Source: DATAEG01 sp963703085 (GTDB lineage: Bacteria > Actinomycetota > Actinomycetes > Mycobacteriales > Jatrophihabitantaceae). Taken from it: a DNA stretch of 64,000 nt. Under the pieces are notes generated by a model, which worked only from the letters and a program-made list of their open reading frames with translations, did not search any database and had not been told where the DNA came from. Below are positions 1 through 7,203 of the stretch, piece after piece; positions within the stretch are counted from its first letter, which is position 1, and every line of letters starts with the position of its first letter. The stretch spans positions 3,472,001-3,536,000 of the forward strand of contig OY969789.1 in assembly GCA_963703085.1 (NCBI GenBank). The letters run 5' to 3'. Made by a program: the position numbers and the translations under genes.

Positions 1-816
1 ATGGATGCCGTCGGAGTACACCGTCCGGTGATCGCCAAGATCGAGAAGCCCGAAGCAGTGCAGCGCCTGGACGAGATCGTGCTCGCCTTCGACGGCGTGA
101 TGGTGGCCCGCGGCGACCTCGGCGTCGAGCTGCCCTTGGAACAGGTGCCGACCGTGCAGAAGCGCCTGGTGCAAGCGTGCCGGGAGAACGCCAAGCCGGT
201 GATCGTGGCGACCCAGATGCTCGAATCGATGATCACCCACTCCCGGCCCACTCGCGCCGAAGCCTCCGACGTCGCCAATGCCGTCTTCGACGGTGCCGAC
301 GCGGTGATGCTCTCCGGCGAGACGAGTGTCGGGCAGTACCCGGTCCAGGCCGTGGCGACGATGGCCCGCATCATCGTCGCCGCGGAACAGGGTGGCGAGT
401 CGTTCGTCCCCGCCTTGCGGCATAACCCGCGCACCCCGGCCGGAGCCGTGTCGAAGGCCGCGCTGGACATCGGGACGGCCCTCGGTGCCCGCGCGTATGT
501 CGCCTTCACGCAGAGCGGGGATACCGCCCGCCGGCTGGCCCGGCTGCATCCGGGTGCGCCGCTGCTCGCCTTCACCCCGGAGGAGACCGTGCAGCGGCAG
601 CTCGCGTTGCTGTGGGGCACCGATGCGTACCTGGTCTGGACGGTGAAGACGACCGACGAGATGGTGCGCCAGGTGGACTCGTCGCTGCTGCAGCGTCGGG
701 TCTGCCGCCCGGGTGACATCGTCGTGGTGGTGGCCGGTACCCCGCCGTCCACCTCCGGGGCGACCAACACGATCCGGGTGCATCACCTCGGCGACGTCCT
801 GCAGCATGACCGATAG
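1..816 (+). CDS. pyk: Pyruvate kinase, C-terminal part (5' end outside window)
   Basis: Glycolytic pyruvate kinase, which makes pyruvate and ATP from phosphoenolpyruvate. The visible 271 residues begin inside the catalytic barrel: the IAKIEKPEAV segment at residues 12-21 holds the catalytic Lys and a metal-binding Glu, followed by the MVARGDLGVELP signature and the TQMLESMI and SRPTRAEASDVANAV stretches. The rest is the C-terminal allosteric-type domain. Family members are about 470-480 aa, so roughly 200 residues lie upstream, and the ATG at base 1 is an internal Met rather than the start. The end overlaps tesB by 11 nt, which suggests co-translation. Confidence 0.95.
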   Translation: MDAVGVHRPVIAKIEKPEAVQRLDEIVLAFDGVMVARGDLGVELPLEQVPTVQKRLVQACRENAKPVIVATQMLESMITHSRPTRAEASDVANAVFDGADAVMLSGETSVGQYPVQAVATMARIIVAAEQGGESFVPALRHNPRTPAGAVSKAALDIGTALGARAYVAFTQSGDTARRLARLHPGAPLLAFTPEETVQRQLALLWGTDAYLVWTVKTTDEMVRQVDSSLLQRRVCRPGDIVVVVAGTPPSTSGATNTIRVHHLGDVLQHDR

Positions 817-1696
817 CGAAGGGCTCGCTCCGGGCGGCCAGCGGATCGTCGACGGGTTGGTGCAGCTGCTCGACCTCGAGCGCATCGAAGAGGACATCTT
901 CCGGGGCGTCAGCCCGACGGTGTCGCTGCAACGCGTCTTCGGCGGTCAGGTGGCCGGGCAGGCGCTGGTGGCCGCCGGACGGACCGTCGATGCCGACCGC
1001 TCGGTGCACTCCCTGCATTCGTACTTTCTGCGCGGCGGCGATCCGTCCGTCCCGATCATCTACACGACCGATCGGCTGCGCGACGGCCGGTCGTTCTCGG
1101 TGCGCCGAGTCGTGGCGGTGCAGCACGGCGAGCCGATCTTCACACTGTCTGCGTCGTTCCAACTCGACCAACCCGGCATCGATCACCAGAGCACGATGCC
1201 GGACGTGCCACCGCCGGAGTCACTGCCGACGCTCGCCGAGCGGTATGCCGGCTACGAGGACCGACTCGGTCCGTTGCCGCGGGTGCCGCGCCCGTTCGAC
1301 CTGCGCTACGTCGACGATCCCCCGTGGGTGCAACGACCGAACGGTGCCCGGGCACAGCACAGTCATCGCATCTGGATGCGCGCCGACGGTGTGCTGCCGG
1401 CCGACCCGTTGCTGCACGTGTGCGCGCTGACGTTCGCCTCGGATCTGAACCTGCTGGATTCGGTGTTGATCCGGCACGGTCTGTCCTGGGGGTTCGACCC
1501 GCTGGTGGTGGCGTCGCTGGATCACGCGATGTGGTTCCATCGTGCGTTTCGCGCCGACGAATGGTTCCTCTACGACACCCAGTCGCCGTCGGCCTCGGGC
1601 AGCCGTGGCCTGGCCGAAGGCCGCTTCTTCAGCCAGGACGGCCGGTACGTGGCGACCACGATCCAGGAAGGCATGATGCGCCTGTCCGAGCGGTGA
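806..1696 (+). CDS. tesB: Acyl-CoA thioesterase II
   Basis: Double hot-dog acyl-CoA thioesterase that hydrolyses medium- and long-chain acyl-CoA to free fatty acid and CoA. The 296-aa length fits TesB. The N-terminal hot dog carries FGGQVAGQAL and HSLHSYFLRGG; the C-terminal one carries ASDLNLLDS, SLDHAMWFHR and ATTIQEG, which supply the Asp and Gln of the Asp-Thr/Ser-Gln catalytic set. The ATG at 806 lies inside the end of pyk. A start further upstream in the same frame would add about 30 residues of out-of-frame pyk coding and is rejected. The pyk-tesB pairing is conserved in actinobacteria. Confidence 0.93.
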   Translation: MTDSEGLAPGGQRIVDGLVQLLDLERIEEDIFRGVSPTVSLQRVFGGQVAGQALVAAGRTVDADRSVHSLHSYFLRGGDPSVPIIYTTDRLRDGRSFSVRRVVAVQHGEPIFTLSASFQLDQPGIDHQSTMPDVPPPESLPTLAERYAGYEDRLGPLPRVPRPFDLRYVDDPPWVQRPNGARAQHSHRIWMRADGVLPADPLLHVCALTFASDLNLLDSVLIRHGLSWGFDPLVVASLDHAMWFHRAFRADEWFLYDTQSPSASGSRGLAEGRFFSQDGRYVATTIQEGMMRLSER

Positions 1697-1797
1697 CCTG
1701 ACCGGCTCGCCGAGTGCGCGGCAGCCGTCCGATCGCATCCCCGCGGCACGCGCCGCGAGCGGCATATTGACTGTGCCGGACAGCTACCGTGGCCAGC

Positions 1798-2466
1798 ATG
1801 TCCAGGGATGCTGATGACCGTGGCGGGGCTGCGGTACCCGGCCGGTGGTCGCCGTTGCCTGAGGACGCCGTCGAGCGTGAGACGCGATCGGTGCAGAGTG
1901 AGGTGTTCCGTGACGGAGCCTGGTGGCCGCTCGGGTCGGCCGCGGACGTTGGGTGGATCGCGTCCGGCACGTCAACCGGTGTGACAATCGCGTCAGCGAT
2001 CCCCCCGGTGTTCCCGGCGTATGCCACCATCCTGCTGCCTGATGACCGGGACGATCAGACGCGCCAGGACCAAGCCGTCCTGTCGGTGCTGGGCAGCCAG
2101 CCGGCAGCTCGGTCGTGGTGGCTCGGATACCTGGACACCGGTGCCGATGACGTCGTGTTCCCCGACGCCCCGCGGGTGAGTCTGTACTGGGGATGGCCGT
2201 ACGTTCTCGTCCAAGCAGGCCCTGCACAAGCCGCGACCTGGCGCCGGTGGGACCGCGGCTCGTTCTGGTCGGGACAGCTACCGAACCTGATGTTTCCGAC
2301 CGACCACCGGTGGCTGGTGTCGACGCTGTGGGACGACGAGTGGACGTGTCTCGGTGGTCCTGCCGCTCTGGTGGACGACCTGCTGCGTCACCCTGAGATC
2401 GGATCGCGGGCTCGGCGGGTCGAGCCCGGCGAGGATGCCACTCCGCCGGGGCACCAGGCGATCTGA
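1798..2466 (+). CDS. Protein of unknown function
   Basis: I do not recognise this 222-aa protein. It is soluble-looking, Trp-rich and acidic, with no signal peptide or membrane segment. It contains VTIASAIPPVFPAYATIL, an R-SWWLGYLDTG segment and WLVSTLWDDEWTCLGG near the C-terminus. That pattern resembles uncharacterised actinobacterial proteins that report on small substrates, but no function can be assigned. The start could be the GTG at 1789 or the ATG at 1798. It is a single gene, convergent with the decarboxylase 10 bp downstream. Confidence 0.7.
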   Translation: MSRDADDRGGAAVPGRWSPLPEDAVERETRSVQSEVFRDGAWWPLGSAADVGWIASGTSTGVTIASAIPPVFPAYATILLPDDRDDQTRQDQAVLSVLGSQPAARSWWLGYLDTGADDVVFPDAPRVSLYWGWPYVLVQAGPAQAATWRRWDRGSFWSGQLPNLMFPTDHRWLVSTLWDDEWTCLGGPAALVDDLLRHPEIGSRARRVEPGEDATPPGHQAI

Positions 2467-2476
2467 GCAGGAACGG

Positions 2477-3904
2477 TCACCCCGCCAGCCGCGACAGCAG
2501 GTGCCACGCCGCGTCTACATGCCGGAGCTGCGTGCTCGGTACGCCGATGGCCAGCCGCAACGCGACGCGCCCGCCGACCACAGTGTGCGTCAGGAACAGC
2601 TCGCCGCTGGCGTTGGCGCGCTCCATCAGCTCTCGGGTGGGGGCGTCGCCGGATCGCAGTGCGAAGGTCACCAGGGAAAGCGGATGCGGAGCCAGGATGT
2701 CGAATCGATCGTCGGCGGCGAGCAGCTCGGCGAAGTGCTGAGCCAGTTCGACATGACCGCGGATGTGCTGGCGCAAGCCGTCCGCGCCGTACCACCGAAT
2801 CACCGCCCAGAGCTTCAGCGCGCGGAATCTGCGTCCCAGCGGCACGTGCCAGTCGCGGTAGTCGATCACCGCGCCGGATTCACTCGCCTGGTTGCGCAGG
2901 TACTCCGGCAGGATCGACAGCGCTCCGATCAGCGCGCTGCGGTCGGCGACGTACAACGCATCGCAATCGAAGTTGGTGAGCAGCCACTTGTGCGGGTTGG
3001 TGGCATAGGAATCGGCGTCGGCCAGTCCGTCGTTGAGCCAGCGCAGCTCGGGGCAGACCGCGGCGACGCCGGCCCACGCAGCGTCCACGTGCAGCCAGGC
3101 ACCGAACTCGTGCGCCACCGCGGCCAGCGCACCGACCGGATCCACCGCGCCGGTACCGGTCGCACCGACCGACGCGACGACCAGAGCCGGGACGACTCCC
3201 GCTGCCACATCTGCCGTGAGCAATGCGCGCAGATGATCCGGCTCGGCGGCCTGGGTGAGCGGATCCACCTCGATCTTGCGCAGCGCGGCCGAGCCGAGCC
3301 CGGCGACCCGGCAGGCCTTCTCCACCGACGAATGCGTCTGGTGTGAGGTGTAGACCGCGTACCGGGCGGTGGAGACTCCAGCCTGCTCGGTGCGCCCGCC
3401 ACTGATCTTGTGCAGCGCGGCCAGCATCGCGACCAAGGCGGCGTCCGAAGCGCTGTGCTGGATGACGCCGCCGCCCTGCCCGGAGGAGCGGAACCGCAGC
3501 GGCAGGTCGAGCAGCTCGGCGAGCCAGTCGAGGACGTGCGTCTCGAGCTCGGTCGCGGCAGGGGAGGTGCTCCACAACATGCCCTGAACGCCGAGTCCGG
3601 ACGCTAGCAGGTCGCCGAGGATCGCCGGTCCGGACGCATTGGCCGGGAAGTAGGCGAAGAACGACGGATGCTGCCAATGGGTGATGCCCGGCAGGATGAT
3701 GCGGTCGAGATCGGCCAGCACCCCGTCGAAGCCTTCGCCCTCGCTAGGCGGGTGTGCCGGCAACTGGGCGCGCACGGCACCCGGCGCTGATTCCGAGCGC
3801 ACCGGGAACGACTCGACGCGTTCGTAGTAGTCGGCGATCCAGTCGACGACCTGACGGCCGTAGCGGCGGAACTCCTCCGGTGACATGTGCGGGGCGGCGC
3901 TCAC
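2477..3904 (-). CDS. PLP-dependent group II decarboxylase (aromatic-L-amino-acid decarboxylase-like)
   Basis: A 475-aa pyridoxal-phosphate enzyme of the DDC/TDC/glutamate decarboxylase superfamily, probably making an amine from an aromatic amino acid. Visible hallmarks are HWQHPSFFAYFPANASGPAILGD near the N-terminus (substrate pocket), a HVDAAWAG motif whose Asp contacts the PLP ring nitrogen, and SYATNPHKWLLTNFDCDALYV with the Schiff-base lysine in NPHKW. The GTG at 3904 gives the longest form; the ATG at 3886 (six residues in) is an alternative. Exact substrate is not determinable from sequence. Transcribed away from tRNA-Leu, convergent with the unknown gene at 1798. Confidence 0.88.
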   Translation of the reverse strand: MSAAPHMSPEEFRRYGRQVVDWIADYYERVESFPVRSESAPGAVRAQLPAHPPSEGEGFDGVLADLDRIILPGITHWQHPSFFAYFPANASGPAILGDLLASGLGVQGMLWSTSPAATELETHVLDWLAELLDLPLRFRSSGQGGGVIQHSASDAALVAMLAALHKISGGRTEQAGVSTARYAVYTSHQTHSSVEKACRVAGLGSAALRKIEVDPLTQAAEPDHLRALLTADVAAGVVPALVVASVGATGTGAVDPVGALAAVAHEFGAWLHVDAAWAGVAAVCPELRWLNDGLADADSYATNPHKWLLTNFDCDALYVADRSALIGALSILPEYLRNQASESGAVIDYRDWHVPLGRRFRALKLWAVIRWYGADGLRQHIRGHVELAQHFAELLAADDRFDILAPHPLSLVTFALRSGDAPTRELMERANASGELFLTHTVVGGRVALRLAIGVPSTQLRHVDAAWHLLSRLAG

Positions 3905-3982
3905 CCGGTGAACTTATCGCCGCACCGACGCCGAGACCGACACCGGGAACTGCACCGCAAAGCCGTCAGCAGCGCAATGTCG

Positions 3983-4063
3983 TGCCCCCGGTGGGATTCG
4001 AACCCACATGTCTTTCGACAATGGTGTTTGAGACCATCGCGTATTCCGTTCCGCCACAGGGGC
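3983..4063 (-). tRNA. tRNA-Leu (anticodon CAA)
   Basis: On the minus strand this folds as a class II tRNA. The 7-bp acceptor pairs GCCCCTG with CGGGGGC, the anticodon loop CTCAAAC gives CAA, a variable arm follows, and the T-loop is GTTCGAATC. The CCA end is not encoded. Confidence 0.93.
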
Positions 4064-4137
4064 TGACGCAGCGAACATCGTAGCTCGGCTACGCTCGTCC
4101 TCCGCGCGACGTCCCAACCATCGGAGAGGGTCACACC

Positions 4138-4788
4138 GTGACTTCAGGGTCTCGGCCGGGTGAAGCGACGCGGCCGATCCGGGTCCTGATCGCCGAGGAC
4201 GAGGCACTCATCCGCCTCGACCTCCGCGAGATGCTCTCCGAGGAAGGCTTCGATGTCGTCGGGGAAGCACCGGACGGACAGCGCGCAGTCGAACTGGCCC
4301 GGGAGCTGCACCCCGAGCTGGTCATCTGCGACGTCAAGATGCCGATCATGGACGGCATCACTGCCGCAGGTTTGATCTTCGATGAGCGGATCGCTCCGGT
4401 GGTCATCCTCACCGCCTTCAGCCAGCGCGACCTGGTGGAGCGCGCCCGTGATGCCGGGGCGATGGCTTATCTCGTCAAACCGTTCCAGAAGCGCGATCTG
4501 CTGCCCGCGATTGAGATGGCCAGGTCACGCTTCGCCCAAATCGTCGCGTTGGAGTCGGAGGTCAGCACCCTGCAGGAGCGGTTGCAGACCCGCAAGCTGG
4601 TGGAGCGGGCCAAAGGCGTGCTGATGTCGGTGCACACGATGACCGAGCCCGAGGCGTTCAGCTGGATCCAGCGGGCCGCGATGGACAAGCGCACAACGAT
4701 GAAAGCGGTCGCCGAACTGGTCCTGGAAACCGGCGGCGGGCGGTCCGACACCGACCCGGCATCGGGTGGAGATTCGGTCACGACCTGA
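4138..4788 (+). CDS. pdtaR: ANTAR-domain response regulator (PdtaR-like)
   Basis: A 216-aa response regulator. Its N-terminal receiver domain has the acidic pocket EDE (20-22), phospho-acceptor Asp65 in CDVKMPIMDG, the switch Thr in VILTAFS and Lys in LVKPF. A coiled linker (about 140-155) is followed by an ANTAR RNA-binding domain with RKLVERAKGVLMS and the helical A-F-WIQRAAMDKR segment. ANTAR regulators bind tandem hairpins in nascent RNA and act by antitermination. The best relative I know is M. tuberculosis PdtaR (Rv1626), partner of the PdtaS kinase; no kinase gene is adjacent here. GTG start. Confidence 0.92.
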   Translation: MTSGSRPGEATRPIRVLIAEDEALIRLDLREMLSEEGFDVVGEAPDGQRAVELARELHPELVICDVKMPIMDGITAAGLIFDERIAPVVILTAFSQRDLVERARDAGAMAYLVKPFQKRDLLPAIEMARSRFAQIVALESEVSTLQERLQTRKLVERAKGVLMSVHTMTEPEAFSWIQRAAMDKRTTMKAVAELVLETGGGRSDTDPASGGDSVTT

Positions 4789-4845
4789 CCCGAACCGGCC
4801 CGCCGCTTTCCGATGGCACCTGCCGTGCACTAGCCTCCGGTCACG

Positions 4846-4872
4846 CTGGAAGCGTCTCCGGGGTGCTTCCAG
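4846..4872 (+). promoter_or_regulatory. Inverted repeat upstream of livJ
   Basis: CTGGAAGC at 4846-4853 pairs perfectly with GCTTCCAG at 4865-4872 across an 11-nt gap, ending 32 nt before the livJ start. It could be a leader hairpin, an operator, or a weak terminator for pdtaR. Because pdtaR encodes an ANTAR RNA-binding protein, a hairpin target is conceivable, but only one hairpin is evident. Confidence 0.35.
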
Positions 4873-4904
4873 GACCATGAATTCCGGCTTGAGGGGGCAA
4901 CGCA

Positions 4905-6137
4905 GTGCAGAGAAAGTCATTCGGCAAGGTCCTTGCGATCAGCGCGGTGGCCGCACTAACGGCGGTTTCACTCGCAGCCTGCTCGAGCAAGAAAGACAAC
5001 GGGGGGAAGACCGGCGGCCTGGGCGGCGGCGGCAGCTCCGGCTCGGGCGGCGCCGGCGTCAACGCCGGCAAGACGTTCAAGATCGGATTCCAGGGCGCGC
5101 TGTCCGGCGACAACCAGCAGCTGGGCATCAACGAGATCAACAGCGTGAACCTCGCCGTCGAGCAGGCCAACGCAAAGAACGACCTCGGCTTCAAGCTCGC
5201 GGTGTTGCAGTCCGACGATGCGGGTGATGCCACCAAGGCACCGGCCGCAGCGCAGACGCTGATCCAGGACAACGGCGTCGTCGGCGTGGTCGGCCCGATC
5301 TTCTCCGGCCCGACCTCGGCGACCGGCAAGGCATACGCCGCCGCCGGACTCGGCCTGATCAGCCCGTCGGCGACGAACGCCGACCTGACCAGCTCGGGCT
5401 TCACCACGTTCCACCGGATCGTCCCGACCGACGCGGTCGAGGGCGCGGCGGCAGCCACGTGGTTGGCCAAGAAGAACAAGAAGGTCTTCGTGGTCGACGA
5501 CACCACGGTCTACGGCAAAGGTGTCGCGGACGTTGTCGCCAAGACGCTGACCAAGGCAGGTGTGTCGGTCACCCGACAGGGTGTCGCGCAGAGCACCCAG
5601 GACTATGGCGCAATCGCGCAGACCGTCAAGTCTTCGGGTGCAACGGCGATGTTCTACGGCGGGTACGACGCTCAGGCTGCATTGTTCGCCAAGGCGCTCA
5701 CGTCGGCCGGCTACAAGGGCATCTCGATGGGCGGTAACGGCGTGAAGTCCACGGTGTTCACCAGTGGCTCCGGCGCGTCGGGCAACGGGTGGTACTTCTC
5801 CTGCGGCTGCCTCGACGCCACTGCGTCGACTGCTTCGGCAGAGGCCAAGGCCTTCACCGACGCATACACGAAGAAGTACAACACGCCGCCGTCGACGTAC
5901 TCGCCAGAGGCGTACGACGCCACCAACGCGCTGATCCAGGCCTACAAGGAGGCCGCGACGAAGGGCCCGATCACCCGGGCAACCGTCGAGGACGCGATCA
6001 CCGCGCTGGACTACAAGGGGATCACCACCGAGATCAAGTTCGCGTCCAACGGTGAGGTCGCGCAGGCGACGGTGAACCTCTACACGCAGAAGGCCGGCAA
6101 GATCGATCTGGTCGGCGACATCAAGGATCAGAACTGA
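4905..6137 (+). CDS. livJ: Branched-chain amino acid ABC transporter, substrate-binding lipoprotein
   Basis: Periplasmic-binding-protein type I fold for Leu/Ile/Val or a related amino acid. The 410-aa precursor has a lipoprotein signal peptide ending in LAAC with Cys26 as the lipidated residue, then a Gly/Ser-rich spacer (about 30-50), then the mature domain starting FKIGFQGALSGDNQQLG. Conserved features include LAVLQSDDAGDATKAPAAAQ and VVGPIFSGPTSA. The GTG start is preceded by GAGGGGG at 4891-4897. First gene of the liv operon; a strong hairpin separates it from livH, consistent with higher expression of the binding protein. Confidence 0.94.
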   Translation: MQRKSFGKVLAISAVAALTAVSLAACSSKKDNGGKTGGLGGGGSSGSGGAGVNAGKTFKIGFQGALSGDNQQLGINEINSVNLAVEQANAKNDLGFKLAVLQSDDAGDATKAPAAAQTLIQDNGVVGVVGPIFSGPTSATGKAYAAAGLGLISPSATNADLTSSGFTTFHRIVPTDAVEGAAAATWLAKKNKKVFVVDDTTVYGKGVADVVAKTLTKAGVSVTRQGVAQSTQDYGAIAQTVKSSGATAMFYGGYDAQAALFAKALTSAGYKGISMGGNGVKSTVFTSGSGASGNGWYFSCGCLDATASTASAEAKAFTDAYTKKYNTPPSTYSPEAYDATNALIQAYKEAATKGPITRATVEDAITALDYKGITTEIKFASNGEVAQATVNLYTQKAGKIDLVGDIKDQN

Positions 6138-6165
6138 GGTAGGCCGGACCGAGTGAAGTAAAAGT

Positions 6166-6202
6166 GAGGGGCGCTTTCCGATTGACTCGGAGAGCGCCCC
6201 TC
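6166..6202 (+). terminator. Hairpin between livJ and livH
   Basis: A 16-bp stem formed by 6166-6181 and 6187-6202 (one G-T pair) with loop TTGAC, 28 nt after the livJ stop. No T-tract follows. It may be a partial terminator or an mRNA stabiliser that sets a high livJ to livHMGF ratio, as is common in binding-protein operons. Confidence 0.7.
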
Positions 6203-6255
6203 GCTCGTCAACCAGTCGATTCCTCCCAGTCTGACCCGGCCGGAGGCCGTCTGCC

Positions 6256-7203
6256 ATGACCACATTCATGAACTACCTGGTGCTCGGTCTGACCCGGGGA
6301 TCGCTCTACGCCTTGATCGCACTCGGCTACACGCTGGTCTACGGCGTGCTGCAGCTGATCAACTTCGCACACAGCGAGGTGTTCATGTCGGGGGCGTTCG
6401 GCAGTTACCTCGTCATCCACGCGGTGGTCGGTGACGGGAAATCGACCGCGGCCTGGGCGGTTCCCTTCGTGCTCATCCTGGGCGTGGTGTCCGGCGCGGT
6501 CACCGCGGCGGGGATCGCCTGGTGCCTGGAACGCGTCGCTTATCGACCGCTACGAAAACGCGGCGCTCCCAAGCTGGCCTTCCTGATCAGCGCCATCGGG
6601 GCGTCGTTCTTCCTGTCGCAACTGTTCGGCAAGCTGTTCAACCGGCTCACGTCCAACGGTTTCCCCGCCTTCTTCGACGTCAACAAGACGCTGGTGACGG
6701 TCTTCGGCGCGCAGATCAAGATTCTGCAGGTGGTGGCCATTCTCAGTGCCGTCCTGATGATGATCTTCCTCGACCGGTTGGTGGCGCGCACCAAGCTGGG
6801 GCAGAGCATCCGGGCCGTCTCCGAGGACGCACCGACCGCCGCGTTGATGGGGGTGAACATCGACAAGACGATCTCGCGGACGTTCGTCATCGGTGGACTG
6901 CTCGGCGGTGCGGCCGGCTTCCTCTTCGGCCTCAGCTTCAGCTTCGGCAACACGATGGGATTCATTCCCGGGGTCAAGGCGTTCGCTGCCGCGGTGCTCG
7001 GCGGCATCGGCAACATCCGCGGCGCGATGATCGGCGGACTGACCCTCGGTGTGGTCGAAAACCTGGTGCCGACCGCACCGTGGGTCAGCGCACCGTGGAT
7101 CGGCATCAAATGGACCGATGTTGTCGCGTTCGTAGTGCTGGTCGGGGTGCTGATGTTCCGGCCCACCGGCATCCTCGGTGAGCGTCTGGGGCGGGCCGCA
7201 TGA
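6256..7203 (+). CDS. livH: Branched-chain amino acid ABC transporter permease LivH
   Basis: Inner-membrane permease of 315 aa with about eight membrane spans. It opens with YLVLGLTRGSLYALIALGYTLVYGVLQLINFAH, the classic LivH N-terminus. The cytoplasmic coupling loop TKLGQSIRAVSEDAPTAALMGVN contains the EAA-like contact for the ATPases. It pairs with LivM to form the channel. Its stop overlaps the livM ATG by 4 nt (ATGA at 7200), so the two are translationally coupled. Confidence 0.95.
   Translation: MTTFMNYLVLGLTRGSLYALIALGYTLVYGVLQLINFAHSEVFMSGAFGSYLVIHAVVGDGKSTAAWAVPFVLILGVVSGAVTAAGIAWCLERVAYRPLRKRGAPKLAFLISAIGASFFLSQLFGKLFNRLTSNGFPAFFDVNKTLVTVFGAQIKILQVVAILSAVLMMIFLDRLVARTKLGQSIRAVSEDAPTAALMGVNIDKTISRTFVIGGLLGGAAGFLFGLSFSFGNTMGFIPGVKAFAAAVLGGIGNIRGAMIGGLTLGVVENLVPTAPWVSAPWIGIKWTDVVAFVVLVGVLMFRPTGILGERLGRAA

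Noticed and set aside
4968..6269. 433-aa minus-strand frame across livJ
   Set aside because: It is a shadow of a clear binding-protein gene in a high-GC genome; composition is Arg/Leu/Gly-rich and matches no family.
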